DNA of 64,000 nt from Alcaligenes pakistanensis (GTDB lineage: Bacteria > Pseudomonadota > Gammaproteobacteria > Burkholderiales > Burkholderiaceae_B). Below, in pieces: positions 42,516 through 50,414 of the stretch; the first letter of the stretch is position 1, and the number at the start of each line of letters is the position of its first letter. The notes under the pieces are model-generated. The model saw only the letters and a program-made list of their open reading frames with translations, was not told the origin of the DNA and searched no databases. The DNA lies in NCBI RefSeq assembly GCF_014652815.1, contig NZ_BMZN01000005.1:126499-190498 (forward strand). The letters run 5' to 3'. The position numbers were made by a program, and so were the translations under genes.

Positions 42516-44852
42516 ATGAATATCGTATGTATTGGCGGCGGCCCATCCGGCTTGTATTTCGGTTTGCTGATGAAGTTGCAGAATCCTCAGAACGAGGTTT
42601 TTGTGATCGAGCGCAACCGACCGTACGACACTTTTGGCTGGGGTGTGGTGTTCTCGGACGCGACCATGGAAAACCTGCGTGAAGCTGACCCTGTGTCCGC
42701 GCAGACCATCGGTGATGCGTTCAACCACTGGGACGACATTGAGTGCCATTTCAAAGGTAGCGCCGTGCGCTCCAGCGGTCATGGCTTTATCGGGATTGGT
42801 CGCAAGAAATTGCTGAACATCCTGCAAGCTCGCTGTGAAGAGGTCGGTGTCAACCTGGTCTTTGAAACGGTTGTGACTGACGAGGCCGAACTGGCCCGCA
42901 AATACAACGCCGATATCCTGATTGCTTCTGACGGCATCAACAGCGCGATTCGTACACGCCACGAAGACGTATTTCAGCCTGACATTGATACCCGTAACTG
43001 CCGCTTTGTCTGGTTGGGTACGGAAAAGGTGTTTGACGCCTTTAACTTCATCTTTGTTGAAACTGAGCACGGCTGGTTCCAGGCTCACGCCTACCGCTTC
43101 CAGGACGGCCTGTCTACGTTCATCGTGGAAACGCCTGAAGAGACCTGGCAGAAAGCCGGTATTGGTGAGATGTCGCAGGAAGAGGCCATTGCCTACTGCG
43201 AAAACCTGTTCGCCGACCACCTGGATGGCAACAAGCTGATCAGCAACGCCACGCACCTGCGCGGTTCGGCTATCTGGATCCGCTTCCCACGCGTTATCTG
43301 CAATAAGTGGGTGAATTGGCAAGATTACGGTACCGGTAAACAGGTTCCTGTTGTGCTGATGGGTGATGCAGCCCACACCGCTCACTTCTCTATCGGTTCC
43401 GGCACCAAGCTGGCTCTGGAAGATGCCATCACGCTGGCTAAGCACATGGACCACGAGTCCATGGAAGAAGCCTTGAAAGATTACGAAGCAGCCCGGAGCA
43501 TTGACGTATTGCGCATTCAGAACGCTGCCCGCAACTCGACCGAATGGTTCGAGAACGTGGCCCGTTACGCCAATATGAAGCCCGAGCAGTTCACCTACTC
43601 CATGCTGACCCGTTCGCAGCGCATCTCGCACGAGAACATGCGTATGCGTGACGCCGCCTGGCTGGAAAAATACGAGCGCTGGATGGCGACCGAAGCTGGT
43701 CTGCAACTGGCCGACGGTGAAAAAGCCCCTTCGCCCATGTTCACTCCCTTCAAGCTGCGCGATATGCAGTTGAAGAACCGTATTGTGTTCTCGCCTACCC
43801 TGATTTACAGCGCTCAAGACGGCGTGCCCGGTGCTACGCACCAGGTGCATTACGGTAGCCGCGCTATGGGTGGTGCTGGCCTGGTGATGGCTGAAATGAC
43901 GGCAGTGACGCCTGAAGGTCGCGTCACCCCCGGTTGTACCGGTCTGTGGAACGACGAGCAGGCCAATGCCTGGAAACCGGTCGTGGCATTTGCCCATGAA
44001 CAAGGTGCCAAGATCGGTGTGCAGTTGGGTCATGCTGGCCGTCGTGGTTCGACGCAGCTGGGTTGGGAAAAAGCCAATAAGCCGTTGGCTGAAGGCAACT
44101 GGCCTTTGGTGTCGGCCTCGGCTCTGCCCTACCAGGCTGGCGTAACCGCGGTTCCTGCCGAGATCACTCGCGCCCAGATGGACGAGATCCGTGATGCTTT
44201 TGTGGCCGCTGCCAAGCGCGCTGACCAAGCCGGTTTTGATTGCATCGAATTGCAAGCCGCCCACGGTTACCTGCTGTCCAGCTTCATCTCGCCGCTGACT
44301 AATCAGCGTAGTGACGAATTTGGTGGTAGTCTGGAAAATCGCATGGCTTACCCGCTGGAAGTGTTTGCAGCTATCCGCGCCGTCTGGCCAGAGAGCAAGC
44401 CCATCATGGTGCGTATCTCGGCAACAGACTGGGCCGAAGGCGGCAACACGGCGGACGACGGTGTGGAAATTGCCCGCCTGTTCAAGCATGCCGGTGCCGA
44501 TCTGATCGACGTGTCCTCGGGTGAAGTGGTGCTGGAACAGCAGCCAATTTACGGCCGCATGTACCAGACCCCATTCTCTGACCGTATCCGTAACGAGGCC
44601 GGTATCGCCACCATGGCGGTGGGCTCGATTATGGAAGCGGATCACGCCAACAGCATTATTGCCGCAGGCCGTGCTGACCTGTGCGCCTTGTCGCGTGGCT
44701 TTTTGGCCGAAGCGAACTGGCCACAACGTCAGGCTGCGGACTTGGGCTACACGGACCTGGCCTGGCCTGTTCAGTACGAATGGGGCAAGGACTGGTTGCA
44801 GCGCCAAACTAAACGTGCGCCAGTGGCCCAGGACGGCCCTGCTAAGTCATAA
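42516..44852 (+). CDS. Bifunctional FAD monooxygenase/OYE protein (salicylyl-CoA 5-hydroxylase or 2-aminobenzoyl-CoA monooxygenase/reductase type)
   Basis: 778-residue fusion. Residues 1-395 are a class A flavoprotein hydroxylase (CIGGGPSGLYFG; GDAAHTAHFSIGSGTKLALEDA). From about 405 on it is an old-yellow-enzyme-like barrel (FTPFKLRDMQLKNRIVFSP, QLGHAGRRGS, LSSFISPLTNQRSDEFGGS). Length and order match the Azoarcus 2-aminobenzoyl-CoA monooxygenase/reductase and proteins named bifunctional salicylyl-CoA 5-hydroxylase. It acts on a ring CoA ester, hydroxylating C5 and possibly reducing the ring. It heads an operon with bicupin dioxygenase, FAH-type hydrolase and nitrilase. Whether the ring substituent is amino or hydroxyl cannot be decided here; the cluster favours amino. 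Confidence 0.88.
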   Translation: MNIVCIGGGPSGLYFGLLMKLQNPQNEVFVIERNRPYDTFGWGVVFSDATMENLREADPVSAQTIGDAFNHWDDIECHFKGSAVRSSGHGFIGIGRKKLLNILQARCEEVGVNLVFETVVTDEAELARKYNADILIASDGINSAIRTRHEDVFQPDIDTRNCRFVWLGTEKVFDAFNFIFVETEHGWFQAHAYRFQDGLSTFIVETPEETWQKAGIGEMSQEEAIAYCENLFADHLDGNKLISNATHLRGSAIWIRFPRVICNKWVNWQDYGTGKQVPVVLMGDAAHTAHFSIGSGTKLALEDAITLAKHMDHESMEEALKDYEAARSIDVLRIQNAARNSTEWFENVARYANMKPEQFTYSMLTRSQRISHENMRMRDAAWLEKYERWMATEAGLQLADGEKAPSPMFTPFKLRDMQLKNRIVFSPTLIYSAQDGVPGATHQVHYGSRAMGGAGLVMAEMTAVTPEGRVTPGCTGLWNDEQANAWKPVVAFAHEQGAKIGVQLGHAGRRGSTQLGWEKANKPLAEGNWPLVSASALPYQAGVTAVPAEITRAQMDEIRDAFVAAAKRADQAGFDCIELQAAHGYLLSSFISPLTNQRSDEFGGSLENRMAYPLEVFAAIRAVWPESKPIMVRISATDWAEGGNTADDGVEIARLFKHAGADLIDVSSGEVVLEQQPIYGRMYQTPFSDRIRNEAGIATMAVGSIMEADHANSIIAAGRADLCALSRGFLAEANWPQRQAADLGYTDLAWPVQYEWGKDWLQRQTKRAPVAQDGPAKS

Positions 44853-44873
44853 AACACGAAAGGAGACAGCATC

Positions 44874-45998
44874 ATGTCGGAAGAACGTTTTGACTCCCAC
44901 CGCGAAAGCGTGCTCGGTCGTGCGAATGTTGAGGACACGCCCGAATTGGTGAAGTACTACCAGGATTTGACTAAATTTGAGGCCGCCGCCCTGTGGACTG
45001 TTGCCAACAAGATTGAGCCCTGGGAACCCAAGTCCGAGTCCGTGCCGGTTGTGTGGCGCTATCGCGATCTGCGTGACTACGTGTTGCGTTCCGTGGATCT
45101 GGTCAGCCCTGAAAAGGCGGGTCGTCGGGTGATTTACCTGAACAACCCCGGTCGTCAGGATGTGGCAGCGGCAGTGGGCTGGTTGTACTCCGGTTTGCAG
45201 GTCATGAAACCGGGCGAAGCGGCTTCCGCGCATGCACACTCTGCGTCGGCCTTGCGATTCATTATGGAAGGCCGTGGTGCCTACACCATCGTGGACGGCC
45301 ACAAGATGACGCTGGGCGCCAACGACTTCGTGCTGACGCCTAACGGCTGCTGGCACGAGCATGGCGTTGAAGCCGATGGCCTGCCGTGCGTTTGGCAAGA
45401 TGGTCTGGATATTCCCTTGGTTAATGCCTTGGAAGCCGGGTTTTACGTTGTTCATCCTGATCTGTCGCAGGCAGTGACCCATCCGGTCAATGATGCAGTG
45501 GGTATCTGGGGTGGCCGTGGCCTGAAACCGACTTTGCACGACTGGCAAAAACCGTACTCGCCCCTGCTCAAGTACGAGTGGGAGCCAACCTACGAAGCCT
45601 TGTCGGCCTACGCCAAAGTTACCGATGGCAGCCCGTTTGATGGCGTCATCATGGACTACATCAACCCGCTGACCGGCGGCCCTGTCATGGCCACCATTGG
45701 CGCCAGCATGCAAATGCTGCGTCCTGGTGAGCACACCAAGGCCCACCGTCACACGGGCAGCATTATTTACCAATGCGCCAAGGGTGAAGGCTATTCCATC
45801 ATCAATGGCAAACGTTTTGACTGGCGCGAACGCGACATTTTCTGCGTACCATCCTGGATGTTCCACGAGCACGTGAACGGGTCTTCGTCTGATGACGCCT
45901 GCCTGTTCTCGTTCCACGATCTGCCTGTGATGCGTGCCTTGAATCTGTACCGCGAAGAAGCGCTGGCCGAGAACGGTGGCCACCAAGTCTTGCTGTAA
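44874..45998 (+). CDS. Gentisate 1,2-dioxygenase-type bicupin
   Basis: 374-residue protein with two cupin domains (about 85-190 and 245-350). The N-terminal cupin shows HAHSASALRFIMEG and a distal histidine in GCWHEHG, the Fe(II) site of gentisate dioxygenases; the second has KAHRHTGSIIYQ and FHEHV. These enzymes cleave gentisate, 5-aminosalicylate, 1-hydroxy-2-naphthoate and similar rings between the carboxyl- and hydroxyl-bearing carbons. In this operon the substrate could be gentisate or 5-hydroxyanthranilate. It starts 21 bases after the monooxygenase gene, with AAAGGAGA upstream. Confidence 0.9.
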   Translation: MSEERFDSHRESVLGRANVEDTPELVKYYQDLTKFEAAALWTVANKIEPWEPKSESVPVVWRYRDLRDYVLRSVDLVSPEKAGRRVIYLNNPGRQDVAAAVGWLYSGLQVMKPGEAASAHAHSASALRFIMEGRGAYTIVDGHKMTLGANDFVLTPNGCWHEHGVEADGLPCVWQDGLDIPLVNALEAGFYVVHPDLSQAVTHPVNDAVGIWGGRGLKPTLHDWQKPYSPLLKYEWEPTYEALSAYAKVTDGSPFDGVIMDYINPLTGGPVMATIGASMQMLRPGEHTKAHRHTGSIIYQCAKGEGYSIINGKRFDWRERDIFCVPSWMFHEHVNGSSSDDACLFSFHDLPVMRALNLYREEALAENGGHQVLL

Positions 45999-46092
45999 GA
46001 CTACTTAATTAAGCTATGTGAACGGCCTGCTCCGGCAGGTCGACCTGATTTACTTAAGCCATCCGCATAGATGGCCCAATCTGGAGATAGAA

Positions 46093-47016
46093 ATGCGTCT
46101 TGTAACGTACCGTAGTGAAGTTGCTGCCGCTGGCCGCCTGGGTGCCATTGTGGGCGATCTGGTGATTGACCTGGGTTACCTGGGTGATGCCACGGGCCAC
46201 ATGCTGCCTGACAATATGCTCGATTTCATCGACCTGGGCCCAGCTGCTGTGACCTCCACGGCTCGCTTGCTGGAAACCTACGCCGACGACATGCCTTTTG
46301 GTGTGGCTCTGCCCCTGGCTAACGTCAAGCTGTTGGCTCCTATCCCACGCCCACGCAAGAACATCTTTGGTATCGGCCTGAACTACGTGGAACACGTGGC
46401 CGAATCCAGCCGTACTTTGGACACCTCCAAAGAACTGCCTAAAGAGCCTGTGATTTTCTCCAAGCCACCAACCTCGATTGTTGGCCCTGGCGATGCCATC
46501 GAGCACAACAAGAACATCACTCAGCAAATGGACTGGGAAGTTGAACTGGCCGTGATCATGGGCACCCGTGCTCAGCGCGTGGCTAAAGAAGACGCCCTGA
46601 AATACGTGTTTGGCTACTCCGTCATGATCGACGTGAGCGCCCGCGACTGCCGTCGTGCCGGTCAGTGGATCTACTCCAAAGGCCAGGACACTTACGCTCC
46701 TTTCGGTCCTGTGATCGTGACCGCTGATGAGCTGACCGATCCGCACAACCTGAACCTGAGCCTGACTCTGAACGGTGTGACCAAGCAAAGCTCGAACACC
46801 AAGCACCTGCTGTTCAACGTGAACCACCTGATCGCTGACATCAGCGCCGGTATCACGCTGGAGCCCGGTGACATCATCGCAACCGGCACCCCAGAAGGCG
46901 TGGGCGCTGGCCGTACTCCTCAAGAGTGGATGTGGCCTGGTGACGTCGTGCACGCTGTGGTTGAAGGCATTGGCGAACTGCGTCACCCCATCGTGGACGT
47001 GACCCCCCAAAACTAA
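46093..47016 (+). CDS. Fumarylacetoacetate hydrolase-family enzyme (fumarylpyruvate hydrolase-like)
   Basis: 307-residue hydrolase of the FAH fold. The metal-binding E-x-E lies in MDWEVELAVIMG, and the family motifs IFGIGLNYVEHV, PVIFSKPPTSIVGPGD and EPGDIIATGTPEGVG are present. It would split the ring-cleavage product (fumarylpyruvate or its aminated analogue) into C4 acid and pyruvate; the absence of a glutathione-dependent isomerase gene suggests direct hydrolysis of the maleyl form or an isomerase elsewhere. The start at 46093 has GGAG upstream; a further in-frame start exists but lacks a site. Confidence 0.87.
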   Translation: MRLVTYRSEVAAAGRLGAIVGDLVIDLGYLGDATGHMLPDNMLDFIDLGPAAVTSTARLLETYADDMPFGVALPLANVKLLAPIPRPRKNIFGIGLNYVEHVAESSRTLDTSKELPKEPVIFSKPPTSIVGPGDAIEHNKNITQQMDWEVELAVIMGTRAQRVAKEDALKYVFGYSVMIDVSARDCRRAGQWIYSKGQDTYAPFGPVIVTADELTDPHNLNLSLTLNGVTKQSSNTKHLLFNVNHLIADISAGITLEPGDIIATGTPEGVGAGRTPQEWMWPGDVVHAVVEGIGELRHPIVDVTPQN

Positions 47017-47028
47017 GTAAAGGAGAGC

Positions 47029-48060
47029 ATGATGCTGGAATTGCGTCAGTTCAAGGCCGCCGCCGTTCAGGCAGCGCCGGTGTTCCTGGACACGAATGCG
47101 ACTATCGAGAAAGTGTGTCGTCTGATCAATGAAGCTGCCGACAACGGTGCTGAGCTGATCGCCTTCCCCGAGGTTTTCGTATCCGGTTACCCCTACTGGA
47201 GTTGGGTGATGAACCCGATCGAAGGCAGCCCGTGGTTCGAGCGCCTGTGCAAATCGGCCATCGAAGTTCCCGGTCCCGAGATCCAGAAGGTTGCGCAAGT
47301 TTGTCGTCAGCGCAAGGTCAACGTGGTGTTGGGTGTGAACGAGCGCAGTCCCGTTGGCATCGGCACCCTTTACAACACGCTGGTCACCATTGGTGCCGAC
47401 GGCCGCATTCTGGGCCGTCACCGCAAACTGGTTCCAACCTGGGCTGAAAAGCTGACCTGGGCCAACGGCGACGCCTCCTCGATGCGTGTTCATGACACCA
47501 CGATCGGCCCGCTGGGTGCCTTGGCGTGCGGCGAAAACACCAATACGCTGGCTCGTTTCAGCCTGTTGGCTCAAGGTGAACTGGTCCACGTGGCCAGCTA
47601 CATCTCTTTGCCCGTCGCGCCGAAAGACTACGACATGGCCGAAGCGATTCGTCTGCGTGCCGCTGCTCATTGCTTTGAAGGCAAAGTGTTTACCGTTGTG
47701 GCGTGCTCCACCGTATCCGAAGAAATCATGGATGCGATGTCTGCTACCCACCCCGAAGCACGCGAGTTGCTGGCTCGTCCCAACAGTTCGTTCTCGGGCA
47801 TTATTGGCCCCGACGGCCGCGTTCAGGGCGAAGCACTGATCGACAAGGAAGGCATTGCCTACGCCGACATCGATCTGTCGCGCTGCATTCAGCCTCGTCA
47901 AATGCACGACATTACCGGTCACTACAACCGTTTTGACGTGTTCGACCTGCGTGTGAACCGCAAGGCTTTGACGCCTGCCCGCTTTTACGAAGGCGATGCA
48001 GCGTCCCAGCCAGACCTGAATCCTGCCGAGTTCTCCGTTCTGGACGACAAGGAAGTGTAA
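47029..48060 (+). CDS. Nitrilase
   Basis: 343-residue carbon-nitrogen hydrolase of the nitrilase branch, with the triad E48 (AFPEVFVSGYP), K133 (RHRKLVPTWAEK) and C167 (ACGENTN). Canonical nitrilases have CWE; here the residue after the cysteine is glycine, seen in a subset of bacterial nitrilases. It would convert an organic nitrile straight to acid and ammonia. In an indole-acid locus indole-3-acetonitrile is an attractive substrate, but other aryl or alkyl nitriles are possible. Last gene before a terminator; 12 bases after the FAH-type gene. Confidence 0.87.
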   Translation: MMLELRQFKAAAVQAAPVFLDTNATIEKVCRLINEAADNGAELIAFPEVFVSGYPYWSWVMNPIEGSPWFERLCKSAIEVPGPEIQKVAQVCRQRKVNVVLGVNERSPVGIGTLYNTLVTIGADGRILGRHRKLVPTWAEKLTWANGDASSMRVHDTTIGPLGALACGENTNTLARFSLLAQGELVHVASYISLPVAPKDYDMAEAIRLRAAAHCFEGKVFTVVACSTVSEEIMDAMSATHPEARELLARPNSSFSGIIGPDGRVQGEALIDKEGIAYADIDLSRCIQPRQMHDITGHYNRFDVFDLRVNRKALTPARFYEGDAASQPDLNPAEFSVLDDKEV

Positions 48061-48069
48061 GAAGGTTCA

Positions 48070-48109
48070 AGACGGTCCCTTTCCAGAGATGGATCGGGAC
48101 CGTTTTTTG
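48070..48109 (+). terminator. Rho-independent terminator after the nitrilase gene
   Basis: ACGGTCCC (48072-48079) and GGGACCGT (48096-48103) form an 8-bp stem followed by six T. It separates the nitrilase operon from the metal-dependent hydrolase, which must therefore have its own promoter within 48110-48310 or depend on read-through; I see no TATTCAT-type site in that stretch. Confidence 0.85.
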
Positions 48110-48310
48110 ACAGGCCCGGCGGTATCGGGTCTGCCAGAATCGCCATTGCAGCCTGGCTGCCGTGGTTAAGGATGCAAGCTGCTCGTCTTAGGCCGGGCAG
48201 TACCGGACGAGGGACCGGGCTGTGTAAACAGCAGATCCCTATCCTGCAGGGCGCCATGCGCACCGGGCAGGCAACGATAACGATGACATAAGATCCACGT
48301 AGGAGATGAA

Positions 48311-49099
48311 ATGAGCGACAAGCACCCATTGGCAGGCCTGATTCAGGCGATTGACAGCAAGCAGGTCCGTTTCGTAGACCTGACTCAGACTCTGTCCCCC
48401 AGTTTCCCTGCTTTGCAGTTGCCCCCCCAGTTTGGCCAGACTGCTGGCTTCTCGATTGAGCGCATCAGCCAATACGACGAAAATGGCCCAGGCTGGTACT
48501 GGAACAACTTCACCTGTGGCGAACACACAGGTACCCACTTTGATGCGCCTGCGCACTGGATCTCCGGCAAGGATCATCCAGACAATACCGTTGACACCAT
48601 TCCGGTTGATAACTTCCTGCGCCCGGCCGTTGTGGTCGATGCTTCCGCTGAAGTGGCCCAGAATGAAGACTTCATCCTGACTTCCGAGTTCCTGTTGAAC
48701 TGGGAAGCCAAACATGGCCGTATCCCTGAAGGCGCCTGGGTGCTGTTTCGCACCGATTGGTCCAAGCGTGTGAACGACGCTGAGGCGTTCCTGAATATGC
48801 GCGAAGACGGTGCTCACACTCCTGGCCCAGCCCAGGAAGCGGTGGAGTGGATGATTCACGAGCGCAAGGTTCACGGTTTTGGCGTTGAAACCATCAACAC
48901 CGATGCAGGCCAATCCTACGCCTGGCCCGTTGGCTACCCTTGCCACACCCTGATGCACGGTGCTAACCGTTACGGTTTGCAGTGTCTGTGCAATCTGGAT
49001 CAGTTGCCCCCTCAAGGTGCACTGATTATGTCGGCCCCTCTGAAGATTGAAGGCGGTTCCGGCAGCCCATTGCGCGTGGTTGCACTGGTCGCCCAGTAA
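48311..49099 (+). CDS. Cyclase-family metal hydrolase, isatin hydrolase-like
   Basis: 262-residue protein of the cyclase/kynurenine-formamidase family. The metal motif HTGTHFDAPAHW (about residues 75-86) matches HxGTHxDxPxH, which in isatin hydrolase binds Mn2+. Isatin hydrolase opens the lactam of isatin to isatinate; bacterial kynurenine formamidase is a relative of similar length, so the two cannot be told apart by eye. The indole-type cluster, and an indole oxygenase homologue at 63.4 kb, favour isatin. AGGAGATGAA precedes the ATG. It lies after a terminator and before the Rieske operon. Confidence 0.78.
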   Translation: MSDKHPLAGLIQAIDSKQVRFVDLTQTLSPSFPALQLPPQFGQTAGFSIERISQYDENGPGWYWNNFTCGEHTGTHFDAPAHWISGKDHPDNTVDTIPVDNFLRPAVVVDASAEVAQNEDFILTSEFLLNWEAKHGRIPEGAWVLFRTDWSKRVNDAEAFLNMREDGAHTPGPAQEAVEWMIHERKVHGFGVETINTDAGQSYAWPVGYPCHTLMHGANRYGLQCLCNLDQLPPQGALIMSAPLKIEGGSGSPLRVVALVAQ

Positions 49100-49203
49100 G
49101 CTGAAAATGGTGGGAAAGTGGCAGAACGGTGCGCAGCACGGTTCTGCTGTTTTCTCACCTAGTGGTTTTCCATTATATTCAGCGGTATATATTGATCCGT
49201 AAA

Positions 49204-49240
49204 CTATTCATCAATAAAATAAATTTACAAGAATGAATAG
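49204..49240. promoter_or_regulatory. TATTCAT-type operator, copy C (before the Rieske operon)
   Basis: TATTCATCAATAAAATA (49205-49221) aligns with copy E (TATTTATTAATAAATAT), and an exact inverted partner of CTATTCAT (49204-49211) occurs as ATGAATAG at 49233-49240. It is about 180 bases before the reductase gene, leaving a long 5' leader. Confidence 0.5.
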
Positions 49241-49421
49241 AGATCCAGCCGTACAGCCAGTTTTGGTGTCAGACAGCCGGTTTTAGCGGAGACAGCCGAC
49301 GAGTCACACGCAGCCCTTTGGGCCCGCGATACCGTCCCCTTGCCGCACTAGGCGTTACATCATGACATGGCTTGGCCTTTTCGGCTGGGTAATTGATGTA
49401 GTCATGCTCAATGGTAGGCAC

Positions 49422-50393
49422 ATGATGGATACTTTTGAACTCGTCATCCGGGACATCCAGAACGCATCCCCGCTGATTCGCAGTTTTACGCTCGAGCCTG
49501 CCCAGGCTGGTTCCTTGCCCGCGTTTGCTCCCGGCTCGCACCTGCAGGTGCAGATTCCGGATCTGAACGATCACCGCTGTTATTCCCTGATTTCGCTGGA
49601 AGCAGACACCGAGTCGGGTCCGACCCGCTACCGTCTGGGCGTGCGTCTGGAAGACAATAGCTCGGGTGGTTCGCGCTTTATGCACGGCCTGAAAGTGGGC
49701 GATACGCTGCGCGTGGCTGGCCCCAAGAACGACTTCCCCCTGCATGCGGCTGCAAATGGCGAAACCGAAACCGTGCTGATTGCCGGTGGTATCGGTATCA
49801 CCCCAATTGCCAGCATGGCGGCGGCCCTGCATCACCAAGGTCGCCCTTACCAGCTGCACTATGCCGGTCGTAGCCTGGAACAGCTGGCTTTTCTGGATGA
49901 ACTGAGCGCCCTGTCCGGCCCGGCCCTGCGCCACTATGCCGACGACAGCGACAGCCGTTTCTGCCTGAATACCTTGCTGGATGGTTTGTCCAAAGACCAG
50001 CATATCTATGTGTGTGGCCCCAAAGGCATGATTGATGCCGTGATCGAGGCCTGTAAACAGCGTAGCTGGCCAACAGACCATGTTCACTTTGAGCTGTTTA
50101 TTACGGCGGCTCCGCAGGAAGGCGACCAGCCTTTTGAAGTGGAACTGCGCCAAAGCGGTGTGACCCTGCAGATTCCTGCCGACAAGACCATTGTGGATGT
50201 GATGGAAGAGCAGGGCCTGGACCCCATGATCGACTGCAAGCGCGGCGAGTGCGGCGTCTGTACCTGCGATGTGATCGAAGGCGAGGTTGACCACCGCGAC
50301 TACTTCTTGAGTGACTCGGAAAAAGCCAGCAACAAGGTCATCCAGATCTGTATTTCCCGTGCCAAGACCCCGCGTCTGGTGCTGGATCTATAA
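49422..50393 (+). CDS. Rieske oxygenase reductase (FMN, C-terminal 2Fe-2S)
   Basis: 323-residue class IA-like reductase: flavin domain with HRCYSLISLE, NAD domain with GGIGITPIASMAAALHH and VCGPKGMIDAV, and a C-terminal ferredoxin domain with CKRGECGVCTC. It supplies electrons to the alpha/beta oxygenase encoded next. It resembles the other reductase in the window (935-1945) in architecture but only moderately in sequence. The ATG at 49422 is one of two adjacent ATGs with a weak GGTAGG site; a start at 49404 is possible. Confidence 0.9.
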   Translation: MMDTFELVIRDIQNASPLIRSFTLEPAQAGSLPAFAPGSHLQVQIPDLNDHRCYSLISLEADTESGPTRYRLGVRLEDNSSGGSRFMHGLKVGDTLRVAGPKNDFPLHAAANGETETVLIAGGIGITPIASMAAALHHQGRPYQLHYAGRSLEQLAFLDELSALSGPALRHYADDSDSRFCLNTLLDGLSKDQHIYVCGPKGMIDAVIEACKQRSWPTDHVHFELFITAAPQEGDQPFEVELRQSGVTLQIPADKTIVDVMEEQGLDPMIDCKRGECGVCTCDVIEGEVDHRDYFLSDSEKASNKVIQICISRAKTPRLVLDL

Positions 50394-50414
50394 AGCCCAA
50401 GGGCGACGGAGAAC

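Noticed and set aside
41871-44807. A 978-codon open frame on the minus strand opposite the thioesterase and FAD monooxygenase genes
   Set aside because: It is antisense to two well-supported genes and spans their promoter region. Its composition (rich in His, Gln, Thr, Val) is that expected from the complement of GC-biased codons, and it shows no domain motif.
46054-47922. A 622-codon open frame on the minus strand opposite the FAH-type and nitrilase genes
   Set aside because: Same shadow effect; the plus-strand genes have ribosome sites and catalytic motifs.
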